A DNA stretch of 64,000 nucleotides from UBA4615 sp044368415 (GCA_044368415.1 JBIPLJ010000008.1:1-64000); one strand, 5' to 3'; numbered from the stretch's first letter, positions 1 through 10,635 are shown. Translations and numbers: made by a program. The notes: generated from the sequence alone by a model not told the origin.

Positions 1-280
1 CACGGACCCAGCGGGCGAGGTTCTCGTCGGTCGGCTGCTGCACGTGCTCGTTCAGAAAGCGATAGTCGAGTTGCGCAACGCACGTGACGAGCGTCTCGCG
101 CAGCCGATCGACTTCGCCACCCGGAAATCGAGCCCATCCAACTGGCACGTCACAGCGAACCTGCGCCATGAAGCTGTGACCGTGCAAGCGCCGCGAGCGG
201 TGCCCCACGGGCAGGATGTCGACCTGTCGGGCGGCTTCGAATCCGGCGGCTGCCGCAAAAAGTGTCTTGGCGGTGTTCAT
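1..280 (-). CDS. QueD-like protein (6-pyruvoyl tetrahydropterin synthase family), partial, active site altered
   Basis: The gene runs off the window start, so only about 93 N-terminal residues are visible. The fold family is clear from LHGHSF (residues 32-37), LDYRFLN (71-77) and a PTDENLARWV segment. These align without gaps to E. coli QueD around its zinc and catalytic sites. QueD normally converts dihydroneopterin triphosphate to 6-carboxytetrahydropterin in queuosine synthesis. Here the first zinc His (E. coli H16) is Arg18, the catalytic Cys (C27) is Ser29 and the catalytic His (H71) is Tyr73. Two zinc His (H33, H35) and Asp72 remain. Its ATG shares one base with the queC stop (TGATG), so the two are probably translated together. 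It may be a non-catalytic paralogue or do another reaction. The family call is firm; the function is not. Confidence 0.8.
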   Translation of the reverse strand, partial: MNTAKTLFAAAAGFEAARQVDILPVGHRSRRLHGHSFMAQVRCDVPVGWARFPGGEVDRLRETLVTCVAQLDYRFLNEHVQQPTDENLARWVR

Positions 281-993
281 CACGACATCCCGAAACGGAT
301 GGACAGAGGATCGGGCACGCCGGCGTCAGCGAAGCCCTTGGCCCGCAGCAGGCAGGAGTCGCAGGCGCCACAGGGCTTTCCGTCCTCGCCTGGGTCGTAG
401 CAGCTGCTGGTCAGCCCGTAATCGACACCGAGCCTCAGCCCTTCTTGAACGATCTGAGCCTTGGACAAACTGATGAGCGGCGTGTGGATCTGAAGCGTCT
501 GGGTGCCTTCGACGCCCGCCTTCGTCGCCAGGTTCGCCATGCTCGTGAATGCAGCAATGTACTCGGGACGGCAGTCTGGGTAGCCGGAGTAATCCAGCGC
601 GTTGACGCCGACAAAAATGTCCGATGACCCCAGTGTTTCTGCCCACGCCAACGCAAAGCTCAGGAAGACCGTGTTGCGGGCCGGCACATACGTGATGGGA
701 ATGCCCTGCGATCGGGCTGTCGGGGAGCGCCCCTTGGGGACGGCGATGTCAGCCGTGAGCGCAGACCCACCAAACTCTCGCAGATCGATCCGCGCGACAA
801 CGTGTTTGGCAGCCCCTTGAGCAGCAACGACTGCCTCAGCCGCCTTCAACTCCTGGATGTGGCGCTGCCCATAGTCGAAGCTCAGCGCATAGGGCGTGAA
901 CCCCTGGCGCTTTGCAATGGCGAGTACCGTGGTCGAGTCGAGGCCACCGCTGAGGAGGACCACAGCGGGGCGAGATAGAGATGTCGGGCTCAT
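280..993 (-). CDS. queC: 7-cyano-7-deazaguanine synthase QueC
   Basis: QueC is the ATP-dependent ligase that turns 7-carboxy-7-deazaguanine into preQ0 in the cytoplasmic queuosine pathway. The 237-residue protein has the pyrophosphatase P-loop SGGLDS at about residues 15-20. Near the C terminus is the zinc-binding cysteine set CYDPGEDGKPCGACDSC, typical of the family. The length matches known QueC proteins. The ATG at 993 was chosen because AGGAG lies seven bases upstream; a longer frame reaching 1053 has no such site. It is followed directly by the queD-like gene on the same strand with a one-base overlap. No queE is visible in the window. Confidence 0.95.
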   Translation of the reverse strand: MSPTSLSRPAVVLLSGGLDSTTVLAIAKRQGFTPYALSFDYGQRHIQELKAAEAVVAAQGAAKHVVARIDLREFGGSALTADIAVPKGRSPTARSQGIPITYVPARNTVFLSFALAWAETLGSSDIFVGVNALDYSGYPDCRPEYIAAFTSMANLATKAGVEGTQTLQIHTPLISLSKAQIVQEGLRLGVDYGLTSSCYDPGEDGKPCGACDSCLLRAKGFADAGVPDPLSIRFGMS

Positions 994-1110
994 TCGACGC
1001 TCCTGAGCTGGGTGACAGGGAGATTGACGGGCGCAGGTGTGGGCCTGAGGCACACACTTTCGGACCGCCCCGGGGTCGGCGCTGCCAGCGCTCCAACGCG
1101 TTGCGGTCGC

Positions 1111-1566
1111 TTAGTGTACTGAGCCGCTCATCCCCGCTCGCCCCGCCTCACTGCCGGCGGTGACGCAGTACAGGCCGTCGCGGGTACGCACGAAGTCGGC
1201 GCCGTTGAAGCGGCTCCGACGCTCGAGCTCGGCGACGAAGGCGGGGTCGGCGAGCTGGGCGGTGTTGGCCTGGATCACGGAGTCGAGCGTCTGCTCCATC
1301 GCCGGGCGCTCGGTCAGCCGCAGCAGGCGCACGCTGCCCGAGCTGGCGGCGCGCCGCAACATTGTCAGCGCTTAGGAAGACAGGGGCTTGCCGTCGTAGT
1401 CGCCGCGGGTGCACTGGCGATCGGGGATGGCGGTGTAGAGGGTGGAGGTCCGGGCGGGTGTAGGCTCTAGGCTCACGCGGATCGCATCGTCGGTGGGGTC
1501 GAAGCGCGCCTCGCCATGCAGGCCGTGAGCGTGTGCAGCGACCCGCCCTTGAAATGTGTTGCCCAT
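1111..1566 (-). pseudogene. Remnant of an Acg-type nitroreductase family protein
   Basis: One reading frame, read through a single TAA at 1374-1372, gives continuous similarity to the middle of Acg/nitroreductase-family flavoproteins as I recall them. Before the stop there is AIPDRQCTRGDYDGKPL. After it come LLRLTERPAMEQTLDSVIQ and NTAQLADPAFVAELERRSRFN. The two halves are in the same frame, so the stop is a nonsense mutation, not a frameshift. Both ends of the gene are missing: the N-terminal FMN-binding part and everything after the RTRDGL segment. No promoter or ribosome site was seen. The family assignment comes from motif memory and is moderate; the pseudogene state follows from the stop and the truncations. 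Confidence 0.55.
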
Positions 1567-1830
1567 ACCGGGCCGTGTTAGGGCGTTGAAATTCCTATCC
1601 GCCGAACGGCTGCAGCGTGCGAAGCCGAAACCTGACGGCGGAGGACGTCCGAGAGTGACCAGAGACGCGCTAAGGTCGCTGCGGAACGCCAAGGGAGCCG
1701 TGCCAGCCGAAGCCTGTCGCTCGCTCTCGACGCTGCTGGAGCGGATCGCGCTCGGCCCTTTGCCACTTAAGGGCCATCTGGTCTTCCGCACCGGCGAGGC
1801 CGTGGGAACCGATCGCTCTGCAGGAGATAT

Positions 1831-1906
1831 TGGCGTCCCGTAGGGGATTCGAACCCCTGTAACTACCGTGAAAGGGTAGTGTCCTAGGCCTCTAGACGAA
1901 CGGGAC
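1831..1906 (-). tRNA. tRNA-Glu (anticodon TTC)
   Basis: On the minus strand the sequence folds as a complete 76-base tRNA with encoded CCA. The acceptor pair is GTCCCGT with ACGGGAC, the T-arm loop is GTTCGAATC, and the anticodon loop CTTTCAC gives TTC. It lies downstream of tRNA-Ala on the same strand, so the two are probably one transcript. Confidence 0.97.
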
Positions 1907-1973
1907 GAGGCGGATACTGCGGTACTGCAATGAAGCATCTACAGCTACAACAACTGCAGGTGTTGCTGATTCG

Positions 1974-2049
<76 letters not shown>

Positions 2050-2063
2050 GACAAGAGCCCGCC

Positions 2064-2092
2064 ATGATAGCGACGGGTCACCGGCCTTGCAA
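2064..2092 (-). promoter_or_regulatory. Sigma-70 type promoter of the tRNA-Ala/tRNA-Glu unit
   Basis: On the minus strand TTGCAA (2092-2087) and TATCAT (2069-2064) are separated by exactly 17 bases. Transcription would begin a few bases before the tRNA-Ala 5' end at 2049. Both boxes are close to consensus, which is unusual in this GC-rich window. Confidence 0.7.
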
Positions 2093-2190
2093 GTCGAGGC
2101 CGGGTGGGCCGCAACCGCCTGAACAGCGAGCGCGAAGTGTACCCGAAGCGCGCGCGACCTAGAAACCGACGTCCACCGGTCCGCGCGCCC

Positions 2191-3504
2191 TCACCCGAGG
2201 CGGCCGCGCACCATACCGATGTTGCTTCTCAGCGCGTACAGCTCGTCGGCATAGGACAGCGGCACGGCGACCTTCTCGACCCGCGCGTCGAGCGCTTCAA
2301 GCCGACTCCGCAACGCCTGCTTGGCCTCGGGCTCCAGCGGCCCGCCGAGCTCGTCCTCGATCGCGCGCAGCTGCGCATACCAGCGAAACACCCGCGAGCG
2401 CACCCGGAACTCGTACAGCGGCGGCACGATGCGCGACAGCGGCAGCAGCACGGCCACGATGGCGGCGAGCGCCAGCCACATTCGACCGAGCAGATTGGCG
2501 ACCCACCACGGCATGTAGCGCTGCAGGAAGGGCTCGCCATCGGCGTAGAAGCGCGCGGCCTCCGTGGCCACCGGCAGCTCGGCGCCACGCGGCGTCGGGA
2601 ACTCGCCGCTGCGGCGGAACCAACCGGGGCCGCCGTGGATCCCGTCGGCGGCCTGCACCATCAGCTGCACCAACGCCGGATGTGTGCCGTCGCGCACGAC
2701 GAGCGAAGTGGTGGTGGCGACAAGCGGATGGTTGCGCAGCGGGATGTCGCGGTCGATGGACACGATGCCGCGCGGCAGCGTCACTGGCGAAAGGAACGGA
2801 TACCGGCGCGCGTAGGCCTCGGCCTGCGGGAAGTCGAGCAGCCCGATGCCGGGCGTCTGCAGCAGCATCTGCACGAGCTGCGACTCGGGCGCCGAAACAA
2901 ACACCACCTCATCCAGTCGGCCGTCGAGCAGCTCGATCACGGCTTCGGTGTCACCGAGTTCGGAGCGCTCGAGCCGCCCAGGGTCGATTCGGTTGGCCTC
3001 GAGCAGCCGCGTGAAGAGCTCGGGCGTGCCGGACTGGGGGGTGCCGACGTTCACCCGCAGGCCGCCGAGGTCGGTCAGGCGCATCGATCGGCCCTTGGGC
3101 GGCATGCGACGATGGAAGATCCAGACCGGTTCGTAGAACAAGCTGCCGAGGGTGCTCAGCCCCTCGCGCGCCGCCTCGTCCTGCGAGGCAAGGCCGCCCT
3201 GGACGAAGCCGAATGCAACGTCGCCTTCGGGGTCGTGCAGCGCGGCGAGATTGGCGACCGCACCGCCCGAGCGTCGCAGCTCGAGCACGATGCCCTGCTT
3301 GGCCAGGGCGCTGCGATACTGCTCGCCGAACGCATCGAACGCGCTCTGCGCGGGGCCAGTCACCATCACGGCGTGGCGAGGCGGATTGGGCTGCAGCACA
3401 CGGTAGGCCAGCACCAGGAGACCGACCGCGATCAGCACGAACGGCCCGCCCGCCAGCAGGGCGGCGCGGAGCGACACGAAGAGCCTGCGCAGGGTGCGGT
3501 TCAT
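2191..3504 (-). CDS. TAXI-family TRAP transporter solute-binding protein, membrane-anchored
   Basis: TAXI proteins bind small organic acids or amino acids for TRAP transporters. This 437-residue protein has an N-terminal membrane segment (about residues 13-36, no clear cleavage site). A periplasmic binding domain follows, with FGEQYRSALAKQGIVLELR, a GDVAFGFVQGG segment and LRVNVGTPQSGTPELFTRLLE. A second hydrophobic segment lies near residue 350, followed by a basic, coiled-coil-like tail. Ordinary TAXI proteins are near 320-340 residues and free in the periplasm; the C-terminal membrane segment and tail are extra. No TRAP permease (DctM/DctQ type) gene is adjacent. It is divergent from folD with only 24 bases between the start codons. 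The substrate cannot be inferred. Confidence 0.85.
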   Translation of the reverse strand: MNRTLRRLFVSLRAALLAGGPFVLIAVGLLVLAYRVLQPNPPRHAVMVTGPAQSAFDAFGEQYRSALAKQGIVLELRRSGGAVANLAALHDPEGDVAFGFVQGGLASQDEAAREGLSTLGSLFYEPVWIFHRRMPPKGRSMRLTDLGGLRVNVGTPQSGTPELFTRLLEANRIDPGRLERSELGDTEAVIELLDGRLDEVVFVSAPESQLVQMLLQTPGIGLLDFPQAEAYARRYPFLSPVTLPRGIVSIDRDIPLRNHPLVATTTSLVVRDGTHPALVQLMVQAADGIHGGPGWFRRSGEFPTPRGAELPVATEAARFYADGEPFLQRYMPWWVANLLGRMWLALAAIVAVLLPLSRIVPPLYEFRVRSRVFRWYAQLRAIEDELGGPLEPEAKQALRSRLEALDARVEKVAVPLSYADELYALRSNIGMVRGRLG

Positions 3505-3528
3505 GCCGCCGGAGGGTAGCAGACCGCC

Positions 3529-4428
3529 GTGGTACCCTCCGCGCCCATGTGCTCCGCGCCCGTATCCTCTGCGCCCACGACCGCCCGGCTCATCGATGGC
3601 AATGCGCTCGCCCGCTCCATCCGCGACGATGTGGCCCGCCGCGTCGCCGCCCTCGCCGCCCGCGGCGTCGTCCCCGGCCTGGCCGTGGTGCTGGTCGGCG
3701 AGAACCCCGCCTCAGCGGTCTACGTCCGCAACAAGGTCAAGGACTGTGCCGAGGTCGGCATCGCCTCGACGCTCGACCGGCTGCCCGCGGACACCTCCGA
3801 GTCGGCGCTGCTTGCGAGGATCGCCGCGCTCAACGCGGACCCGGCGGTACACGGCATCCTGGTGCAGCTGCCGCTGCCGAAGCACATCGACGAGCACCGG
3901 GTGATCGAGGCGATCTCCCCTGCGAAGGACGCCGACGGCTTCCACGTGAGCAACGTCGGCCAGCTGGTGGTCGGCGAGCCGCTCTTTCGCCCCTGCACGC
4001 CGTTCGGCGTGATGAAGATGCTCGAGCATGCCGGCACGCGGCTCGACGGCGCGGAGGCGGTGGTCGTCGGGCGCAGCAACATCGTCGGCAAACCGCAGGC
4101 GCTGATGTTGCTGGCGGCGGGCGCGACGGTCACGGTCTGCCACAGCCGCACCCGGGACCTGGCCGCGCACACGCGCCGCGCCGACATCCTGGTGGCCGCG
4201 GTCGGCCGCCCGAACCTGGTCACGGCCGACATGGTCAAGCCAGGGGCGACGGTGATCGACGTCGGCATGAACCGCGGCACCGACGGCAAGCTGTGCGGCG
4301 ACGTGGACTTCGCTGGCGTGAGCCGGGTGGCCGGGGCGATCACGCCGGTCCCTGGCGGTGTCGGCCCGTTGACCCGGGCGATGCTGCTGGTCAACACCAT
4401 CGATGCGGCCGAGCGCGGCGCGCGCTGA
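3529..4428 (+). CDS. folD: FolD: methylenetetrahydrofolate dehydrogenase / methenyltetrahydrofolate cyclohydrolase
   Basis: FolD interconverts 5,10-methylene-, 5,10-methenyl- and 10-formyl-tetrahydrofolate with NADP in the cytoplasm. All family blocks are present: YVRNKVKDC with the catalytic Tyr and Lys, HGILVQLPLPKHID, KDADGFH, PCTPFGVMKML, VVGRSNIVGKP (Rossmann loop), and the C-terminal ITPVPGGVGPLTRAML. The total is 299 residues from GTG 3529, where a GGAGGG lies 12 bases upstream. ATG 3547 is an alternative with no clear ribosome site. The N-terminal lead is built from a 15-base tandem repeat and is not conserved in the family. prlC follows 55 bases downstream on the same strand. Confidence 0.96.
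   Translation: MVPSAPMCSAPVSSAPTTARLIDGNALARSIRDDVARRVAALAARGVVPGLAVVLVGENPASAVYVRNKVKDCAEVGIASTLDRLPADTSESALLARIAALNADPAVHGILVQLPLPKHIDEHRVIEAISPAKDADGFHVSNVGQLVVGEPLFRPCTPFGVMKMLEHAGTRLDGAEAVVVGRSNIVGKPQALMLLAAGATVTVCHSRTRDLAAHTRRADILVAAVGRPNLVTADMVKPGATVIDVGMNRGTDGKLCGDVDFAGVSRVAGAITPVPGGVGPLTRAMLLVNTIDAAERGAR
3535..3579 (+). repeat. 15-bp tandem repeat, three copies, at the folD N terminus
   Basis: The core TCCGCGCCC occurs at 3538 and 3553 and as TCTGCGCCC at 3568, a strict 15-base period. It encodes three five-residue units of the type xSAPx in the unconserved start of FolD. The two candidate folD start codons fall before and inside the repeat, so copy-number change would alter the N terminus without shifting the frame. 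Confidence 0.75.
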
Positions 4429-4483
4429 CGCTCGGCGCGCGACAATCCGCCTGATGTCCGACGCACGCACCTGACCCATCGAC

Positions 4484-6554
<2,071 letters not shown>

Positions 6555-6568
<14 letters not shown>

Positions 6569-7208
6569 ACTCGCCCTCGCCCTCGCGCTTCCGACCCTGA
6601 CATTTGCCGCGGCGCCCGCCGCGGCGCAGTACAAGTGGATCGCGCCCAACGGCGCGGTCACCTACAGCGACCAGCCGCCGCCGCCCGGCATCGACAGCCA
6701 GGCCATGAACACGCGGGCCGCCGCACCCAGCGACGACGGCGGCGTGCCGGCAGGGCTGCGCGACGCGACGACCAAGTACCCGGTGGTGCTGTACACCACG
6801 CCCGACTGCACGCCCTGTCAGCAAGCGCGCACACATCTGACCAAGCGCGGCGTGCCCTTCGTCGAGCGGACGGTCTCGAGTAGCGCCGACACCGAGTCGT
6901 TCAGGAAGGCGGGCTTCACCGAGAACTCCTTCCCGGCGATGTCGGTCGGGCGCGAGCGGTCGGTCGGCTTCGAGGCGGGCGGCTGGAACCAGCTGCTCGA
7001 TGTGGCCGGCTATCCGAAGACCTCGATGCTGCCACCGTCGTTCAAGCCGACGCCCGCCAAGGCGATGGCCGACACCGGCGGCGCGGGCGCCAACGGCGAG
7101 ACCGTACAGGCCGCGGGGGATGCGCCTCGCGCACGGACCCGCCCGGCTTCCGCAGCGCGTGCCGAGGCCCCGGCCCCGACACGTCCGGCGAACGCCTTGC
7201 GTTTCTGA
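6555..7208 (+). CDS. Exported DUF4124-glutaredoxin protein
   Basis: A 217-residue protein in three parts. First comes a signal peptide (residues 1-24, ending AAAPAAAQ). Next is a short DUF4124-type segment, YKWIAPNGAVTYSDQPPP. Then a glutaredoxin fold has redox motif CTPC at residues 85-88 and a later TENSFPAMSVG strand with the cis-Pro expected of thioredoxin-like folds. The C-terminal 60 residues are low-complexity Ala/Pro/Arg. It should act on disulfides in the periplasm rather than with cytoplasmic glutathione, which is inferred from the signal peptide. The start at 6555 has AGGAG eight bases upstream and overlaps the prlC end by 14 bases. The natural partner is not visible. Confidence 0.85.
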
Positions 7209-7267
7209 CGCCCCGCTTCTGAAGGTACGATTCGGCCGCGCGCACGATGCGCGCGGGAGACCTTCAG

Positions 7268-8044
7268 ATGAAATGGCTGCGCTGCCGCGACCGCGGTGCC
7301 GAGACCTGGGCCCTGCTCGACGGCGAGCAGGTCGAGACCGTGGACGGCACGCCGTTCGGCGCGCATGCGAGCACCGGGCGCCGCCTGCCGGTCGCCGACC
7401 TAGACTGGCTGCCGGCGACGCAGCCCTCGAAGATCCTCGCCCTCTGGAACAACTTCGGGGCCGCGGCAACCAAGAACGGCTGGACCCGGCCCGCCGAGCC
7501 CCTATGGTTCCTCAAGGCGGCCAGCAGCCTCGCCGGCCACCGCGATACCGTGCCGGTGCCGCCAGGCGAGGTCGGCCGCGTCGCCTACGAGGGCGAGCTC
7601 GCGATCGTGATCGGGCGGCGCGCCCGCCGCATCGAGGCGGCCGACGCCGCTGCCCACGTGCTCGGCTACAGCTGCGCGAACGACGTCACCGCGATCGAGC
7701 TGCTGAACCGGGACCCCTCGTTCCCGCAATGGTGCCGGGCCAAGGGGTTCGACGGCTTCGGCGTCGTCGGCCCGGTCATCGAGACCGCGTTCGATCCCAC
7801 CTCGGCCAGCGTGCGCACGACCGTGGACGGCCGCGAGCGGCAGAACTACCCGCTTGTCGACATGTTCTTCCCGCCGCTCGAGCTGGTGTGGCGCCTGTCG
7901 CACGACGTGACCCTGGAGCCTGGAGACGTGATTCTCTGCGGCACCTCGGTGGGCGTTCTGCCAATGAAGCCGGGCGCACGCGTGGAGGTCACGATCGACG
8001 GCATCGGGACGCTGTCGAACCTGTACGGCGGCGCTGCCGGCTGA
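7268..8044 (+). CDS. Fumarylacetoacetate hydrolase family protein
   Basis: A 258-residue FAH-fold protein. The family includes hydrolases, decarboxylases and isomerases of aromatic degradation (for example 2-hydroxyhepta-2,4-diene-1,7-dioate isomerase and acylpyruvases). Metal-site features are visible: YEGELAIVIGRRAR with the acidic ligands, and GYSCANDVTA. Further conserved blocks are AKGFDGFGVVGPVI and GDVILCGTSVGVLPMKPGARVEV. The start at 7268 follows GGGAGA by seven bases; an earlier in-frame codon at 7247 lacks a ribosome site. It is convergent with the ketopantoate reductase homologue, 42 bases apart. The neighbouring transport and CoA-ligase genes suggest a role in organic acid catabolism, but the substrate is unknown. 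Confidence 0.88.
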   Translation: MKWLRCRDRGAETWALLDGEQVETVDGTPFGAHASTGRRLPVADLDWLPATQPSKILALWNNFGAAATKNGWTRPAEPLWFLKAASSLAGHRDTVPVPPGEVGRVAYEGELAIVIGRRARRIEAADAAAHVLGYSCANDVTAIELLNRDPSFPQWCRAKGFDGFGVVGPVIETAFDPTSASVRTTVDGRERQNYPLVDMFFPPLELVWRLSHDVTLEPGDVILCGTSVGVLPMKPGARVEVTIDGIGTLSNLYGGAAG

Positions 8045-8086
8045 ACCCCGCGGCGGCGCACCGGCGCCGCGCTGACGCGCAGCGTC

Positions 8087-9094
8087 TCAGCCCGCCTGGA
8101 CCGCGAGCCGCCCCGAGTGCGCGGCGAGCGTGTGATTGAGCAGGCTCGCCATCGCGTAGACCGCTTCGATGGTGGGCGTGGGGCGCCCGACGATCCGCCC
8201 GAGCTCGATCACCGAGCCGACCAGCGCCTCGAGCTCGATCGCACGGCCGTGCTCGACGTCCTGCAACATCGAGGTCTTGTGTGCGCCGACCGCCTCAGCC
8301 CCGGCGATGCGCTTGTCGAGCGAGACCTTGAACTCCACCCCGAGCGCCTCGCCCACCGCCTGCGCCTCGGTCATCATCGACGCGGCCAGCGCGCGGGTCG
8401 GTTCGAAGCGGCAGATGTCCTCGAGCGTGGCGTGCGTGAGCGCCGAGATCGGGTTGAAGCTCAGGTTGCCCCACAGCTTCACCCAGATCTCGCTGCGGAT
8501 GTCCTTGGACACCGGGGCCTTGAAGCCGGCGGCGATCATCGCCTTCGACAGCGCGTCGATGCGCTCGCTGCGCGAGCCGTCGAGCTCGCCCAGCGTGAAG
8601 CGGTTGCCCTCGATCAGCCGGATCACGCCGGGCGCGACCAACTCGGAGGCCGGATAGACAACGCTGCCGATGATGCGTTCGGGCTCGATCTGTGCGGCGA
8701 TGCGCCCGCCCGGATCGACGCTCTCGAGCACCCGGCCCTCCCACGGGCCGGCGAGCCGGTGGAAGTACCACCAGGGCACGCCGTTGATCAGCGTGACCAC
8801 CAGGGTCTGTGGCCCGAAGAGGCCGCGCATCGCCGGCAGCAGGTCGATCACCTGATGCGCTTTCACCGCCAGCAACACCACGTCCTGCGGGCCTGCGTCG
8901 GCCGGCGCCTGCACCGCACGGACCTCGGGCGCATGCTGCTCGGTGCCGTCCTCGAGAATCAGCTTCAGCCCGTTGGCCGCGATGGCCTCGAGGTTGCGGT
9001 TGCGCGCCACCACCGTGACCTGCTCGCCGGCGAGCGAGAGCTTGGCACCCAGGTATCCACCGATGGCGCCCGCGCCGACGACTGCGATCTTCAC
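8087..9094 (-). CDS. Ketopantoate reductase family protein (2-dehydropantoate 2-reductase)
   Basis: A 335-residue ApbA/PanE-fold NAD(P)H reductase. The N terminus has the Rossmann motif GAGAIGGYLGAKL, followed by VVLLAVKAHQ. The C-terminal domain has SEIWVKLWGNLSFNPISALT with the Lys and Asn of the catalytic site. The GTG at 9094 is the only start before the Rossmann strand, preceded by AGGA. E. coli PanE is 303 residues; this longer form, sitting directly downstream of tctA (17 bases), is often seen in catabolic loci. It may reduce another 2-oxo acid rather than ketopantoate. The name panE is therefore withheld. Confidence 0.88.
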   Translation of the reverse strand: MKIAVVGAGAIGGYLGAKLSLAGEQVTVVARNRNLEAIAANGLKLILEDGTEQHAPEVRAVQAPADAGPQDVVLLAVKAHQVIDLLPAMRGLFGPQTLVVTLINGVPWWYFHRLAGPWEGRVLESVDPGGRIAAQIEPERIIGSVVYPASELVAPGVIRLIEGNRFTLGELDGSRSERIDALSKAMIAAGFKAPVSKDIRSEIWVKLWGNLSFNPISALTHATLEDICRFEPTRALAASMMTEAQAVGEALGVEFKVSLDKRIAGAEAVGAHKTSMLQDVEHGRAIELEALVGSVIELGRIVGRPTPTIEAVYAMASLLNHTLAAHSGRLAVQAG

Positions 9095-9111
9095 CGTTCC
9101 TGTCCTCTCAC

Positions 9112-10620
9112 CTAGACCGGCCTGGCGATCGGCGCGGCCATCATCGCCTTGATGCGGCCGAGCACCGGCCACGCCAGCATCACCAGCGCCAGCGTCGTCA
9201 GCACGCCCGCCAACGGATTGGCCCAGAAGATCCCCAGGCTGCCGTCCGACAGCAGCATCGACTGGCGAAAGCTCGCCTCGGCCATGTCGCCGAGCACCAG
9301 CGCCAGCACCATCGGGGCGAGAGGATACTTCAGCTTCTTGAACAGGTACCCGACGACTCCGAAGACGCCCATCATCACGACGTCGAACATCGAGCTGTGC
9401 ACGGTGTAGGCGCCGATCGCGCAGATCACGATGATCACCGGCGCGATCACCGAGAACGGGATACGCAGGATCGCAGCCCACCAGGGCACGGTGGTCAGCA
9501 CGACGATCAGGCCAACAATGTTGCCGAGGTACATCGAGGCGATCAGGCCCCAGACGAAGTCCTTCTGTTCGACGAAGAGCATCGGGCCGGGCTGCAGGCC
9601 CCAGATCAGCAGGCCGCCGAGCAGCACCGCGGCCGTGGGCGAGCCCGGGATGCCGAGCGTGAGCATCGGCAGCAGCGCCGAGGTGCCGGCCGCGTGCGCG
9701 GCAGTCTCCGGTGCGAGCACACCTTCGAGGCGCCCCTTGCCGAACTCGTCGGGATGCTTGGACATGCGGCGCGCCATGCCGTAGCTCATGAACGAGGCGG
9801 GCGTGGCACCGCCGGGCGTGATGCCCATCCAGCAGCCGATCGCGGTCGAGCGCAGGAAGAGCCGCCAGTGGGTGAACAGCTCCTTCCAGGTCTCGAGCAC
9901 CACCTTGAAGGTGATCTTCGCGCTCTTGCCCTTGAAAGCCAGCCCCTCCTCCATCGTCAGCAGGATCTCGCCAATGCCGAACAGGCCGATCACCGCGATC
10001 AGGAAGTCGAAGCCCTTGAGGAGATCGGGCACGCCGTAGGTCATCCGCAGCTGGCCGGTCACCGAGTCCATGCCGACCGCAGCGAGTGCGAAGCCGAGCA
10101 TCATCGCCGCGAGCGTCTTGGCGGGCGCCTCCTTGCTCATGCCGACGAAGCTGCAGAAGGTCAGCAGCTGGACCGCGAAGAACTCGGCGGGGCCGAACTT
10201 GAGCGCGAACTTCGCGAGGACGGGCGCCGAGAAGGTGATCAACAGCACCGCGAACAGCGCACCCACGAACGACGAGGTGAAGGCCGCCGTCAGCGCCTGC
10301 GCCGCGCGCCCCTGCTGCGCCATCGGATGGCCGTCAAAGGTCGTCGCGACCGACCACGGCTCGCCAGGGATGTTGAACAGGATCGAGGTGATCGCCCCGC
10401 CGAACAGCGCCCCCCAGTAGATACACGACAGCATGATGATCGCCGACGTGGGGTTCATCGAGAACGTGAGCGGCAACAGGATGGCGACGCCGTTGGCGCC
10501 GCCCAGGCCAGGCAGCACGCCAATCAGCACGCCGAGGATGATGCCGATGAACATGAAGCCGATGTTCGGCAGCGTGAGCGCGACCGAGAAGCCGTGCCCG
10601 AGGTCTACGAGTTCCTGCAT
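9112..10620 (-). CDS. tctA: Tripartite tricarboxylate transporter large permease TctA
   Basis: The 502-residue large membrane subunit of a TTT carrier, which imports carboxylates with the help of a TctC-type binding protein and the small TctB subunit. About a dozen hydrophobic segments are visible. Family signatures are GVLPGLGGANGVAILLPLTF near residues 38-57, IYWGALFGGAITSILFNIPG near residues 69-88, and GITPGGATPASFMSYG mid-protein. It lies 15 bases downstream of tctB on the same strand. Confidence 0.95.
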   Translation of the reverse strand: MQELVDLGHGFSVALTLPNIGFMFIGIILGVLIGVLPGLGGANGVAILLPLTFSMNPTSAIIMLSCIYWGALFGGAITSILFNIPGEPWSVATTFDGHPMAQQGRAAQALTAAFTSSFVGALFAVLLITFSAPVLAKFALKFGPAEFFAVQLLTFCSFVGMSKEAPAKTLAAMMLGFALAAVGMDSVTGQLRMTYGVPDLLKGFDFLIAVIGLFGIGEILLTMEEGLAFKGKSAKITFKVVLETWKELFTHWRLFLRSTAIGCWMGITPGGATPASFMSYGMARRMSKHPDEFGKGRLEGVLAPETAAHAAGTSALLPMLTLGIPGSPTAAVLLGGLLIWGLQPGPMLFVEQKDFVWGLIASMYLGNIVGLIVVLTTVPWWAAILRIPFSVIAPVIIVICAIGAYTVHSSMFDVVMMGVFGVVGYLFKKLKYPLAPMVLALVLGDMAEASFRQSMLLSDGSLGIFWANPLAGVLTTLALVMLAWPVLGRIKAMMAAPIARPV

Positions 10621-10635
10621 GGTGGCTGCATCCGC

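Noticed and set aside
1567..1830. Plus-strand frame of 95 codons between the nitroreductase relic and tRNA-Glu
   Set aside because: No recognisable motif, no ribosome site, and it overlaps the tRNA; left as non-coding.
2104..3519. Long plus-strand reading frame of 471 codons opposite the TAXI gene
   Set aside because: It is His/Arg/Gln-rich without motifs and mirrors a gene with clear homology; high GC keeps antisense frames open.
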